Shown in pieces: positions 1-7,040 of a stretch of DNA of 32,761 nucleotides. Origin of the DNA: Methanosphaera sp. rholeuAM6 (lineage in GTDB: Archaea; Methanobacteriota; Methanobacteria; Methanobacteriales; Methanobacteriaceae); the NCBI GenBank assembly GCA_003266105.1, contig MVAA01000104.1, positions 20,375 to 53,135 on the forward strand. Direction: 5' to 3'. A program made the position numbers and the translations under genes. Below the pieces are notes generated by a model. It saw nothing but the letters and a program-made list of their open reading frames with translations. It did not search any database and had not been told where the DNA came from. The first letter of the stretch is position 1, and every line of letters begins with the position of its first letter.

Positions 1-1102
1 AACCGTATCCTCTGATTCTGGATCTTAGTGCTATGTGCATATCCTTAAGTACCTCAAGGTTACCTGCAGCGACCAATACAAAGTCACATGGAATGGCTTC
101 GGTTCTTACCATTGCACCACTGCTGTTGTCACTTTGACCGGTTATTTGGAACTTGTGTTCCTGCAGTGCAGTGAGTAATTGCTGCTGTGTTTTCATGCTC
201 ATGGTACCAATTTCATCGATATATAAAACACCCTTGTTTGCTTTGTGAATCATTCCGCATTCTACTCTTTCATGAGCCGGAGTTCCAAGACCTCCTGATT
301 GGTATGGGTCGTGTCTTACATCACCAAGCAATGCTCCTGCATGTGCTCCCGTTGCATCAACGAATGGAGCAACTTTTTTACCGTCACTGTTTACCAGTAA
401 TTTTGGAGCAGATTGTGTGTTTTTAGGCTTTATTTGGTATAATACAAAGAAAACAATACCTACTGCAATAATTGCTTCTAAAAATTGGCCTGTAACAAAT
501 CCTATGGCCATAATCAGTCCAATTATTGATATTGTAATAATGTTTTTCTTTTCTTCCTGTCCTTTCACGCTTCTTTTTGTACTTTCGATTATTTTTGCTC
601 CTTGACCTGCTGGCATAACTCCAACCAATGGATTATTGGCATCTTCAAGGTTAGGGTATATCAGGATGTCCTGTAAGTCTTCAGGCGGCAATAGTTCTGC
701 CATTGCTTTAGCAATCATTGATTTACCAATACCTGGTTCACCAATCAGCAGAACATTTCTTCTTTGTTTAGCTGCCTTTTTAATCTTTTCAACGGCTTCT
801 TCTTGTCCTATAATCTGGTCTATTAACATTGGTGGTATTTCAATATTTTTTGTGTCAACGTAATCATTAGGATCAATTTCTGTGCTTTTACCTGTAGCAA
901 CGTCTTCAGCACTGTTTTCTACTGTGTTTTCTTCAGAGTCAGTTTCTTCTTCAATAGATGTAAATTCTGGCTCTTTATCGGATTCTTCTATATTTTCTTT
1001 GGGGGTTTCTTTATATTCAACTGTATTTTCATCTGTTTCAGGTACTATAACTTCATCATCTATAATTTCAATATCAGTACCTACATTGTTTAATTTTGTT
1101 AT
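1..1102 (-). CDS. lonB: Archaeal Lon protease LonB, 5' part (C-terminus beyond window)
   Basis: Membrane-anchored ATP-dependent protease of Archaea. About 367 codons are present; the Ser-Lys peptidase domain lies outside the window. Reading the minus strand: an acidic Glu/Asp/Ser/Thr-rich N-terminal stretch of about 75 residues, then a conserved PPMLIDQIIGQEEAV entry into the AAA+ core, Walker A GEPGIGKS, a VGVMPAGQG segment, two closely spaced hydrophobic segments (the typical LonB membrane insertion between Walker A and B), then GVLYIDEIGTM (Walker B) and a sensor-like region. The reading frame is certain. The start is odd: GGAGG at about 1110-1114 (minus) is followed at ideal spacing by ATA (1102-1100), not ATG/GTG/TTG. 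The only in-frame ATG nearby is at 1144, upstream of and including the Shine-Dalgarno, without its own ribosome site. I used the ATA. Divergent from cobQ. Confidence 0.93.
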   Translation of the reverse strand, partial: MTKLNNVGTDIEIIDDEVIVPETDENTVEYKETPKENIEESDKEPEFTSIEEETDSEENTVENSAEDVATGKSTEIDPNDYVDTKNIEIPPMLIDQIIGQEEAVEKIKKAAKQRRNVLLIGEPGIGKSMIAKAMAELLPPEDLQDILIYPNLEDANNPLVGVMPAGQGAKIIESTKRSVKGQEEKKNIITISIIGLIMAIGFVTGQFLEAIIAVGIVFFVLYQIKPKNTQSAPKLLVNSDGKKVAPFVDATGAHAGALLGDVRHDPYQSGGLGTPAHERVECGMIHKANKGVLYIDEIGTMSMKTQQQLLTALQEHKFQITGQSDNSSGAMVRTEAIPCDFVLVAAGNLEVLKDMHIALRSRIRGYG

Positions 1103-1383
1103 GAAAATCCCTCCGTTTATTAAAAAGATATCTAGTGTAATCATATTTGAGTCATATTATTTTTCATTCATAATAATTATGTTATTTATGATTATTATAT
1201 CTTATTGCAATATTACCAAATTAAATAACGAAAAGTATTTAAAAACTTCGTTTATAACTTCTCATCCAAATCAATTTAATTAATAACGATATAAATATAA
1301 AAATTTAAAACAAAATATTTTTTACAAATTAATTAGATAAATAGAAATGAATATTAATAATTATATTAGGTGGGTACATAAGA

Positions 1384-2901
1384 ATGAAATATATAATGTT
1401 CCAGGGAACATCATCAAACGCCGGTAAAACATTGACAGTAGCAGCTCTATGTAATATACTCTCACGAAGAGGTTACAGAGTTGCACCATTCAAATCACAA
1501 AACATGTCATTAAATTCATATACAACGAAAGATAACGATGAAATGTCAATAGCACAGGTTATGCAAGCAGAAGCAGCAGGTATAGAACCAAACTGTAATA
1601 TGAATCCTATACTACTCAAACCTAAGGGAGATTTTCTATCACAGGTTATCGTTCAGGGAAAACCTGCAGGTGATATGAGATTTGATGATTATCAGAATAA
1701 CTTCAGAGAACAAGCATTAAAAGCAATAAATGATTCGTTAAACAAATTGAAAGAGGATTATGATATAATCATATTGGAAGGTGCAGGTTCTCCTGCAGAA
1801 ATCAACATGTATGATAAAGACTTGGCCAATATGCTAATGGCAAGAATTACTGATGCCGACGTGGTATTGGTGGCAGATATAGACCAGGGAGGAGTGTTTG
1901 CATCCATTGTGGGAACTTATTTCTTAATTCCTGAAGAGGACAGAAAACGAATTAAAGCAGTAATAATCAACAAATTCAGAGGAAATGCAGATGTGCTAAA
2001 ATCAGGAATAGACACTGTAGAAGAAATAACGGGAATACCGATAATAGGAATCATGCCTTTTGATGAAACTCTTAACTTACCTGAAGAAGATTCAGCATCA
2101 TTAACCACACATCAATTCAGTGAAAACGAGAAAATTACAATAGGAACCTTAAGGCTTCCAAAAATAGCAAACTTCACAGATATAGATCCGCTTGATTATG
2201 AACCGGATGTGGGAATTAAGCTTGTCAGTATATATGAAGACTTTGAAGGACTCGACGCACTTATTATTCCGGGAACACGTAACACTGTTGATGACATAGA
2301 GGAACTTAAAAAAACAGGAGCATTTGATAGAATAAAAGAAATATCAAAAGAAATACCAGTATTCGGAATATGTGGAGGATACCAGATGCTATCAACGGAA
2401 ATATTGGATCCAAAACATGTCGAATCGGAACATGGTTCTGTGGAAGCTTTAGGATTAATAGATATGGTAACCAAGTTTGGAGAAATTGAAAAAGTTGTAA
2501 AACAAAGTGAAGGAACAATAATAGCCGACAGTGAAATAGGATTTAAAAAAGGAACCAAAGTCACAGGATATGAATTGCATGAAGCAATAACAATACTTGG
2601 AGAAAACACAAAACCATTAATAAAGCTGGAAAAGGGACATGGAAACGATCCAAGTTGTCAATATGATGGAGCAATAGAAGGCAACGTATGTGGTACATAC
2701 TTCCATGGAATATTCCATAATTATGAATTCAGAAGATTGTTCACAGATTATTTACGTGTCAAAAAAGGTTTAGAACCATTAGGCCTTACGGGAGATGAGT
2801 TCAAAGAATCAAAACGTGTTAATTATAACCAATTGGGAGATTTATTTACTGCGAATGTTGACATGACATTCTTTGATAAGCTTCTGGAAGATTTAGATTA
2901 A
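1384..2901 (+). CDS. cobQ: Cobyric acid synthase (glutamine-hydrolysing)
   Basis: CobQ/CbiP amidates the b, d, e and g carboxyl groups of adenosyl-cobyrinic a,c-diamide, using glutamine and ATP, in cobamide synthesis. The 505-residue protein has the family length. The N-terminal synthetase domain begins with a P-loop variant GTSSNAGKT (about residues 9-17) followed by KSQNMSLNSY; the C-terminal class I (triad) glutaminase domain has the nucleophile elbow GICGGYQM with Cys330 and the catalytic YFHGIF His441. The ATG at 1384 follows GGTGGG by about 9 bases. It is convergent with the VWA gene on the other strand, the two stop codons overlapping by 4 bases. cobK lies 16 kb away, so the cobamide genes are scattered. 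Methanogens need cobamides for methyl transfer. Confidence 0.95.
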   Translation: MKYIMFQGTSSNAGKTLTVAALCNILSRRGYRVAPFKSQNMSLNSYTTKDNDEMSIAQVMQAEAAGIEPNCNMNPILLKPKGDFLSQVIVQGKPAGDMRFDDYQNNFREQALKAINDSLNKLKEDYDIIILEGAGSPAEINMYDKDLANMLMARITDADVVLVADIDQGGVFASIVGTYFLIPEEDRKRIKAVIINKFRGNADVLKSGIDTVEEITGIPIIGIMPFDETLNLPEEDSASLTTHQFSENEKITIGTLRLPKIANFTDIDPLDYEPDVGIKLVSIYEDFEGLDALIIPGTRNTVDDIEELKKTGAFDRIKEISKEIPVFGICGGYQMLSTEILDPKHVESEHGSVEALGLIDMVTKFGEIEKVVKQSEGTIIADSEIGFKKGTKVTGYELHEAITILGENTKPLIKLEKGHGNDPSCQYDGAIEGNVCGTYFHGIFHNYEFRRLFTDYLRVKKGLEPLGLTGDEFKESKRVNYNQLGDLFTANVDMTFFDKLLEDLD

Positions 2902-4010
2902 ATCTCCTTAATAACCTTCGCAAACTCTTTTAAAGTATTTGTTTGAAATACTTTTGCACCAGCCTCCTGGTAATCTCTTACACAACTGGTTGGTGTATTC
3001 CACCTAATTTTATGTTCCGGATTAAAAATATAAACATTTCTGGATTTAACAACAATCTGATGTAATATGGTTGCACTTTCCAGTATACCATCTATTCTTT
3101 TTCCTGTCCAGTCCCTGCAGTCAGTTAAAATTATAACGTCAGTATGATAGTTCAGGTCTGATTTTTTTAGAAATTCCGTGAACGCTTTTGTCATATCAGA
3201 ATGTCCTCTAGGTCTCAATCCCAACGATTGTAATCCTACATTAACCTGGAAGGAATTTTTGTATTCTGCATCTAATGCATGTGTAACATCTATGATTCTA
3301 TGGTCAAATGCATCAACGGTCAGTTTGTCAAATGTTTCATGACATCCTGTTAACAATGAGAAGAACCATGTGGTAGCCCATTCACATGAACCGCTAATGT
3401 CACATAGGAATATGTGTCTGGACTTATGAGTTGGCGGCTTTTTTGTTACCAGATCTATTAAATGTCCGCCCACTTTAAGATTTTTTCTAATGGTTTTTGG
3501 AATATCCACACTTTGGGATTTGTTTTTCTGCTTTCTTATTGAACGCTGATTTGCTATTTTCTTACTAAAGTCTTTGCATATGTCATATACTCTGTAATCA
3601 ATACTGTTGAGCTTGTTTATTTCATCGTCAAGTATGCTTTTATCGACAACTTTTTTATGTTCCAGTCGTCGTCTAATCATTGTTTCTCGTGTAGTGTCCT
3701 GTGCAGGTTTACTCTTATCAATGTGTCCGGTTTTTATTTGTTCCTTGACTTCTATATGCTCCTGGTCTGCAGGATTGTTTTTAGTATTTCTATTGAAAAT
3801 GAAAACATAGTCAAAAGATCTTTCATATTTTACGATATCTTCTTTATTTTTAACATATACACATTTGAGTGCTTCTTTAAGTTCTTTTAGGTTAAATTCA
3901 TCTTTGTACTTGTTCCAGATAATAGAAGCCATCATTGTACTACGTATGCTTACATTTACTCCCTGATAACGTAGGTGATATGATAATGTCAATATTTTTT
4001 CTGAAGTCAT
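2898..4010 (-). CDS. VWA domain protein, CoxE-like
   Basis: 370 residues. The C-terminal half is a von Willebrand factor A domain: MIDAS motif DISGS (Asp204, Ser206, Ser208), a later RGHSDMTKAF stretch that would supply the Thr/Ser ligand, and ILTDCRDW supplying the second Asp. The N-terminal half is basic and charged (Lys/Arg-rich around 110-175) with no signal peptide or membrane segment, so it should be cytoplasmic. This matches the CoxE-like VWA family, whose members usually pair with a MoxR-type AAA+ ATPase in metallocentre or complex maturation. No MoxR gene is adjacent here. It starts 20 bases after the stop of the TrkA-type gene, so the two are probably cotranscribed; no strong Shine-Dalgarno precedes this start. 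Substrate unknown. Confidence 0.8.
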   Translation of the reverse strand: MTSEKILTLSYHLRYQGVNVSIRSTMMASIIWNKYKDEFNLKELKEALKCVYVKNKEDIVKYERSFDYVFIFNRNTKNNPADQEHIEVKEQIKTGHIDKSKPAQDTTRETMIRRRLEHKKVVDKSILDDEINKLNSIDYRVYDICKDFSKKIANQRSIRKQKNKSQSVDIPKTIRKNLKVGGHLIDLVTKKPPTHKSRHIFLCDISGSCEWATTWFFSLLTGCHETFDKLTVDAFDHRIIDVTHALDAEYKNSFQVNVGLQSLGLRPRGHSDMTKAFTEFLKKSDLNYHTDVIILTDCRDWTGKRIDGILESATILHQIVVKSRNVYIFNPEHKIRWNTPTSCVRDYQEAGAKVFQTNTLKEFAKVIKEI

Positions 4011-4030
4011 TTTATCGAATCATAGTTGAA

Positions 4031-4699
4031 TCATTTCACTTTTCTGAAATATTCTCTTATTTCATTGATATATCCTCTTTTTACTAAGACGGCAATGCTG
4101 TCTTCAAAACCAATTTCCGTCTCAGCGGTAGGTATGATTATGTCATCACCGGAATATACTGTTACAATTTTAAATTTATCTGAATTGTTTTCTATTTCAC
4201 TTATAGGTGTGTATAGCAAATCGGTGTTTTTAACAAGAACTTCAATAATTTCTGCTCCACCTTCCCCTAATGATACGAGAGTTTGTGCCGATGGTCTAAT
4301 AATCGTCCTTGCAATGAATCTCATAGCACTTCTTTCCGGATTAACAACTCTGATGTTCAATTTCTTAAATATCTCTTCATGCCCTATGTTGTTCAGTCTT
4401 GAAATTATACGTTCTACTCCATGATCTTTAGCATATACGCTTGATAACAGGTTTACTTCATCATTTCCTGTTGCTGCCACGAAGAAGTCAGCTTTGTTAA
4501 CATCAGCTTCCTTGAGCACAGAAGTGTTTGTTCCTGAACCTTGTATTACATAACAGTCTAGTGTGTCATTTACTTTTTTGCATGATGTCTTATCCTTATC
4601 TATAATTGTTATATCATGTTTTTCAGCCATTGATTTTGCTAAGTTATATCCGATACGTCCTGCACCTACTATTACACCTATCATTTTTAGACGTCCCAT
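4031..4699 (-). CDS. trkA: TrkA-type potassium uptake regulatory protein (RCK: NAD-binding plus TrkA-C)
   Basis: Cytoplasmic regulatory subunit of a Trk/Ktr-type K+ transporter or channel. The N-terminus has the Rossmann dinucleotide motif VGAGRIGYNLA, then acidic IIDKD at the end of strand 2, and QGSGTN and AATGNDEVN blocks typical of TrkA-N. The last about 75 residues form a TrkA-C domain (phrases such as IIIPTAETEIGFEDS). At 222 residues it is a single TrkA-N/TrkA-C unit, half the length of E. coli TrkA. Two ATGs five codons apart are possible (4699 and 4684); a GGGA lies before the second and the TATA box at 4731-4740 suggests a very short leader. No membrane (TrkH-type) subunit is in the window. 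Shared operon with the VWA gene. Confidence 0.87.
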   Translation of the reverse strand: MGRLKMIGVIVGAGRIGYNLAKSMAEKHDITIIDKDKTSCKKVNDTLDCYVIQGSGTNTSVLKEADVNKADFFVAATGNDEVNLLSSVYAKDHGVERIISRLNNIGHEEIFKKLNIRVVNPERSAMRFIARTIIRPSAQTLVSLGEGGAEIIEVLVKNTDLLYTPISEIENNSDKFKIVTVYSGDDIIIPTAETEIGFEDSIAVLVKRGYINEIREYFRKVK

Positions 4700-4730
4700 C
4701 TTTTTATAATTAATTATTATTATGTTAATC

Positions 4731-4740
4731 TTATATATTT
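4731..4740 (-). promoter_or_regulatory. TATA box, trkA-VWA operon
   Basis: AAATATATAA on the minus strand, centred about 25-28 bases upstream of a start near 4708. This would give a leader of about ten bases before the first ATG at 4699. Seen in sequence; the transcription start is inferred. Confidence 0.5.
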
Positions 4741-4863
4741 ATCAGTATGTTGAATAATAATGATTTTTTAATGATAAATTATGGTTTAAAATGAAGAATA
4801 AACAATAGAAATAGCAGATAGACTAGCAATATGTTTAGTACTTAAAATAATTATTGAAAAATT

Positions 4864-4939
<76 letters not shown>

Positions 4940-4962
4940 ATTTACATAAAAATAAAGATTGA

Positions 4963-5036
4963 TGCAACGACCGGGATTCGAACCCGGGTCTCTACCGTGG
5001 CAGGGTAGGGTCTTAGCCAGACTGGACTATCGCTGC
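4963..5036 (-). tRNA. tRNA-Gly (anticodon GCC)
   Basis: 74-nt cloverleaf on the minus strand. Acceptor GCAGCGA/TCGTTGC with one G-U pair, discriminator A; anticodon stem CTACC/GGTAG with loop CTGCCAC (anticodon GCC); T stem CCGGG/CCCGG and loop TTCGAAT. The last D-stem pair is mismatched (C-A), which is tolerated. CCA is not encoded. It is the promoter-proximal member of the tandem pair. Confidence 0.96.
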
Positions 5037-5074
5037 ATTGTAATGCTATTAAACACTATAACTAGTTTTCTATG

Positions 5075-5090
5075 AAGTTATATATATACT
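5075..5090 (-). promoter_or_regulatory. TATA box for the tRNA-Gly pair
   Basis: AGTATATATATAACTT on the minus strand, about 40-50 bases upstream of the first mature tRNA base, giving a predicted short 5' leader of about 20 bases. No second TATA-like element is seen in the 23-base spacer between the tRNAs, which supports cotranscription. Confidence 0.6.
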
Positions 5091-5170
5091 TTATCAAACA
5101 ATACGTATTAAAACTATTTTTAACACTTTTCAATTAAATTTTATTTTATTCTTATTTTTATGATTATATG

Positions 5171-5180
5171 TTTATATATT
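5171..5180 (+). promoter_or_regulatory. TATA box, nikR
   Basis: TTTATATATT, placing transcription start near 5200, immediately at the left half-site of the dyad at 5201-5236. A protein bound there would sit on the start site and the first transcribed bases. Confidence 0.5.
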
Positions 5181-5200
5181 ATTAACTAAATAACATTAAT

Positions 5201-5236
5201 TAATAATATGGGCAAGAATGTTGTTTCATATTAATA
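5201..5236 (+). promoter_or_regulatory. Candidate NikR operator (10-bp half-sites, 16-base spacer)
   Basis: Half-sites TAATAATATG (5201-5210) and CATATTAATA (5227-5236) are inverted repeats matching at 9 of 10 positions, separated by exactly 16 bases. The classical E. coli NikR operator is also a 6-bp dyad with a 16-base spacer. The site lies between the nikR TATA box and the nikR start codon, so autoregulation is inferred. Confidence 0.6.
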
Positions 5237-5263
5237 TATTTAAAGAAAATTTGGAGAGATTGT

Positions 5264-5686
5264 ATGCGTATAAGCATGTCATTACCTAATAAACTACTTA
5301 ATGAATTTGATGATGTATTAAGAGATAGAGGATATCAGTCCCGTTCTAAAGGAATCCGAGATGCACTTAAAGACTACATTTTAAGGTATCAATGGATGAA
5401 CGAAATGGAAGGAGAACGCGTTGGTGTTCTGGCTGTTATATACGATCATCATTATGTTGGTGTCATGGAAGCAATGACAGATATACAACATGATTTCAGA
5501 GAACAAATTAATGCAAGTTTACACATTCATATGAACGATCAATACTGCTTAGAAGTAATAATTGTTCAAGGTGATGTAATTCACATAAGAGACTTAACTG
5601 AAAGACTTATGAGACAAAAAGGAGTCGAACATGTGAAATTAACCAGTGCAGGAACTGGAGAATTAGATAAAGTTAAAGATGAATAA
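5264..5686 (+). CDS. nikR: Nickel-responsive transcriptional regulator NikR
   Basis: 140 residues, family length. Residues 1-45 form a ribbon-helix-helix DNA-binding domain (RISMSLPNKLLNEFD strand and helix; SRSKGIRDALKDYI). Residues about 53-135 form the ACT-like nickel-binding and tetramerisation domain. The four high-affinity Ni2+ ligands known from E. coli NikR (His76, His87, His89, Cys95) are all present at the same residue numbers here. ATG at 5264 follows GGAGAG. NikR with Ni represses or activates nickel uptake and enzyme genes; a nickel-rich methanogen (hydrogenases, F430) would need it. The upstream dyad suggests it controls itself. A hydrogenase maturation protease is two genes downstream. 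Confidence 0.94.
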   Translation: MRISMSLPNKLLNEFDDVLRDRGYQSRSKGIRDALKDYILRYQWMNEMEGERVGVLAVIYDHHYVGVMEAMTDIQHDFREQINASLHIHMNDQYCLEVIIVQGDVIHIRDLTERLMRQKGVEHVKLTSAGTGELDKVKDE

Positions 5687-5762
5687 AAAAAGTTTTATAC
5701 CCACATTATACTTAAATTATCAATCTTTTCAAAATAAATCTCCAAATTTAACTATTTTTAAT

Positions 5763-5772
5763 ATTTATTATA
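5763..5772 (+). promoter_or_regulatory. TATA box, probable leaderless transcript
   Basis: ATTTATTATA ends 25 bases before the ATG at 5797, and no Shine-Dalgarno lies between. This geometry predicts transcription starting at or next to the start codon. Confidence 0.45.
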
Positions 5773-5796
5773 CTCTTTTTACATATCAATATATTA

Positions 5797-6561
5797 ATGA
5801 CATATTATGATGATTTAACAAAGGATGAAAAAAGAGTAACAGTTTTTAAAGAAGCTATTTCACGCAAAGCTCATGGAATAACATATGATTTAGGGACAGG
5901 CTCAGGTATCTTGGCAAGCTTTGCATCAAAAAATGCACAAAAAGTCTATGCTTTGGAAATCAATCCATTAGTAATAAAAAAATATGCTGCAAAACTCTTG
6001 GAAGAATATGATAATATTGAAATACTGGAAGAGGATGCCAGTTCATATGAATTTAAAGAAAAAGCAGATGTAATAATATGTGAAATGCTAGACACTGCAT
6101 TAATTGATGAAGAACAGGTACCTGTAATAAACAATGCGATAAAATACGCTAAAGAGGATACAGTGTTCATACCCGAATCAACCTATGATACAATACAGGT
6201 GGGAGAGGCTAAATTATCCTATGTAACGTATCAGGAGTTTGGAAACAGAACATTCAATTCATTATCCTCAGAAATAAAGTACAATGAAGTAAACTTCTCA
6301 AGAAAAATCAATCCGAATTTTGAAAAGGACATTAACCTAACTATAGAAAAAGCCGGAACAATAAACTGTTTACTGATAACAACGTATACTTGTGTGGCCG
6401 ACAATTTAATAACAGAACCGACTCCTATGTTAAATCCACCTTTGTTAATACCAACAAATGAGTTACAGGTTTCAAAAGGTGATACTATCATAATAAACTT
6501 AAAATATACTATGGGTGGTGGTTTAAATACAATTAGAACAAATACAAAAAGAGTTATCTGA
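5797..6561 (+). CDS. SAM-dependent methyltransferase, PRMT-like fold
   Basis: 254 residues. A class I methyltransferase core occupies residues 1-130: motif I DLGTGSGILASFA (about 32-44), acidic end of strand 2 ALEINP, and motif III-like IICEMLDT with further acidic residues, resembling the acidic double-E loop of protein arginine methyltransferases. The C-terminal about 120 residues are beta-rich (repeated short hydrophobic strands), as in the PRMT barrel. Its substrate is unknown; it could be a protein or a small molecule. The gene has no Shine-Dalgarno and appears leaderless. Its 3' end overlaps the start of the hydrogenase maturation protease gene by about 35 bases, so the two, and the ATP-grasp gene behind them, should form one operon. 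Confidence 0.75.
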   Translation: MTYYDDLTKDEKRVTVFKEAISRKAHGITYDLGTGSGILASFASKNAQKVYALEINPLVIKKYAAKLLEEYDNIEILEEDASSYEFKEKADVIICEMLDTALIDEEQVPVINNAIKYAKEDTVFIPESTYDTIQVGEAKLSYVTYQEFGNRTFNSLSSEIKYNEVNFSRKINPNFEKDINLTIEKAGTINCLLITTYTCVADNLITEPTPMLNPPLLIPTNELQVSKGDTIIINLKYTMGGGLNTIRTNTKRVI

Positions 6562-7030
6562 TTTCATAGAAGGATATGATAAACTGTTAATTTTCACTAT
6601 AGGTAACTCCATCAGGGGAGATGATGGTTTAGGACCATTGTTAAGCGAGGTATTATATGATAAGCTGGTGAAAATAACGGATAAAAATACGGATAACGTA
6701 TTCCTGCTAAATACAGAATCCACTCCCGAAAATCATACCCATGAAATAAGAACACTCTCTCCTTCACACATAATAATAGTTGATGCAGTGGAATATGAAG
6801 CAGCACCTGGTGAAATGTTAATAATAAGCAAAGATCAGATTGACACATTCAACGTTTCAACACATTCAATGCCTGTTTCATTCATGATTAATTATATTGA
6901 AGAAACAATAGGTAGTAAGGTGTTGACAATAGGAATACAGCCAAAACAAATGAATTTGGTCAATAAGATATCTGATGAAGTAAAAAATAGTGTTGATGTA
7001 TTGACAGATATAATAGTAGACTTAGTGTAA
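6527..7030 (+). CDS. Hydrogenase maturation protease, HycI family
   Basis: Endopeptidase that removes the C-terminal tail of a [NiFe]-hydrogenase large subunit after nickel insertion. The key motif GNSIRGDDGLGP starts near residue 26, and the three Ni-sensing ligands of the family are visible: Asp in RGDDG (residue 32 or 33), Asp in IIIVDAVE (about 86) and His in STHSMPVSF (about 113). The first ATG/GTG/TTG in frame is the TTG at 6638, which lies after the motif and would delete it. Between the in-frame stop at 6524 and 6638 there is no standard start. ATA at 6527 follows GGTGG (6517-6521) by 5 bases and gives 167 residues with an N-terminus of usual length, so I chose it. Overlaps the preceding methyltransferase gene; ATP-grasp follows after 10 bases. 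Confidence 0.85.
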   Translation: MQLEQIQKELSDFIEGYDKLLIFTIGNSIRGDDGLGPLLSEVLYDKLVKITDKNTDNVFLLNTESTPENHTHEIRTLSPSHIIIVDAVEYEAAPGEMLIISKDQIDTFNVSTHSMPVSFMINYIEETIGSKVLTIGIQPKQMNLVNKISDEVKNSVDVLTDIIVDLV

Positions 7031-7040
7031 GGGTGGAAAA

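Noticed and set aside
187..1283. Several plus-strand ORFs at the left edge, including a Ser-rich 133-codon one
   Set aside because: They lie antisense to lonB, whose Walker A, membrane and Walker B motifs are clear on the minus strand. They are Ile/Ser/Phe-rich shadows without ribosome sites.
1145..1383. Possible cobalamin riboswitch before cobQ
   Set aside because: The region is plain AT-rich promoter DNA with no conserved B12-box-like element, and archaeal cobamide genes rarely use this riboswitch.
6638..7030. TTG at 6638 as the start of the hydrogenase protease
   Set aside because: It would delete the GNxxRGDDGLGP active-site motif that is encoded in frame just upstream.
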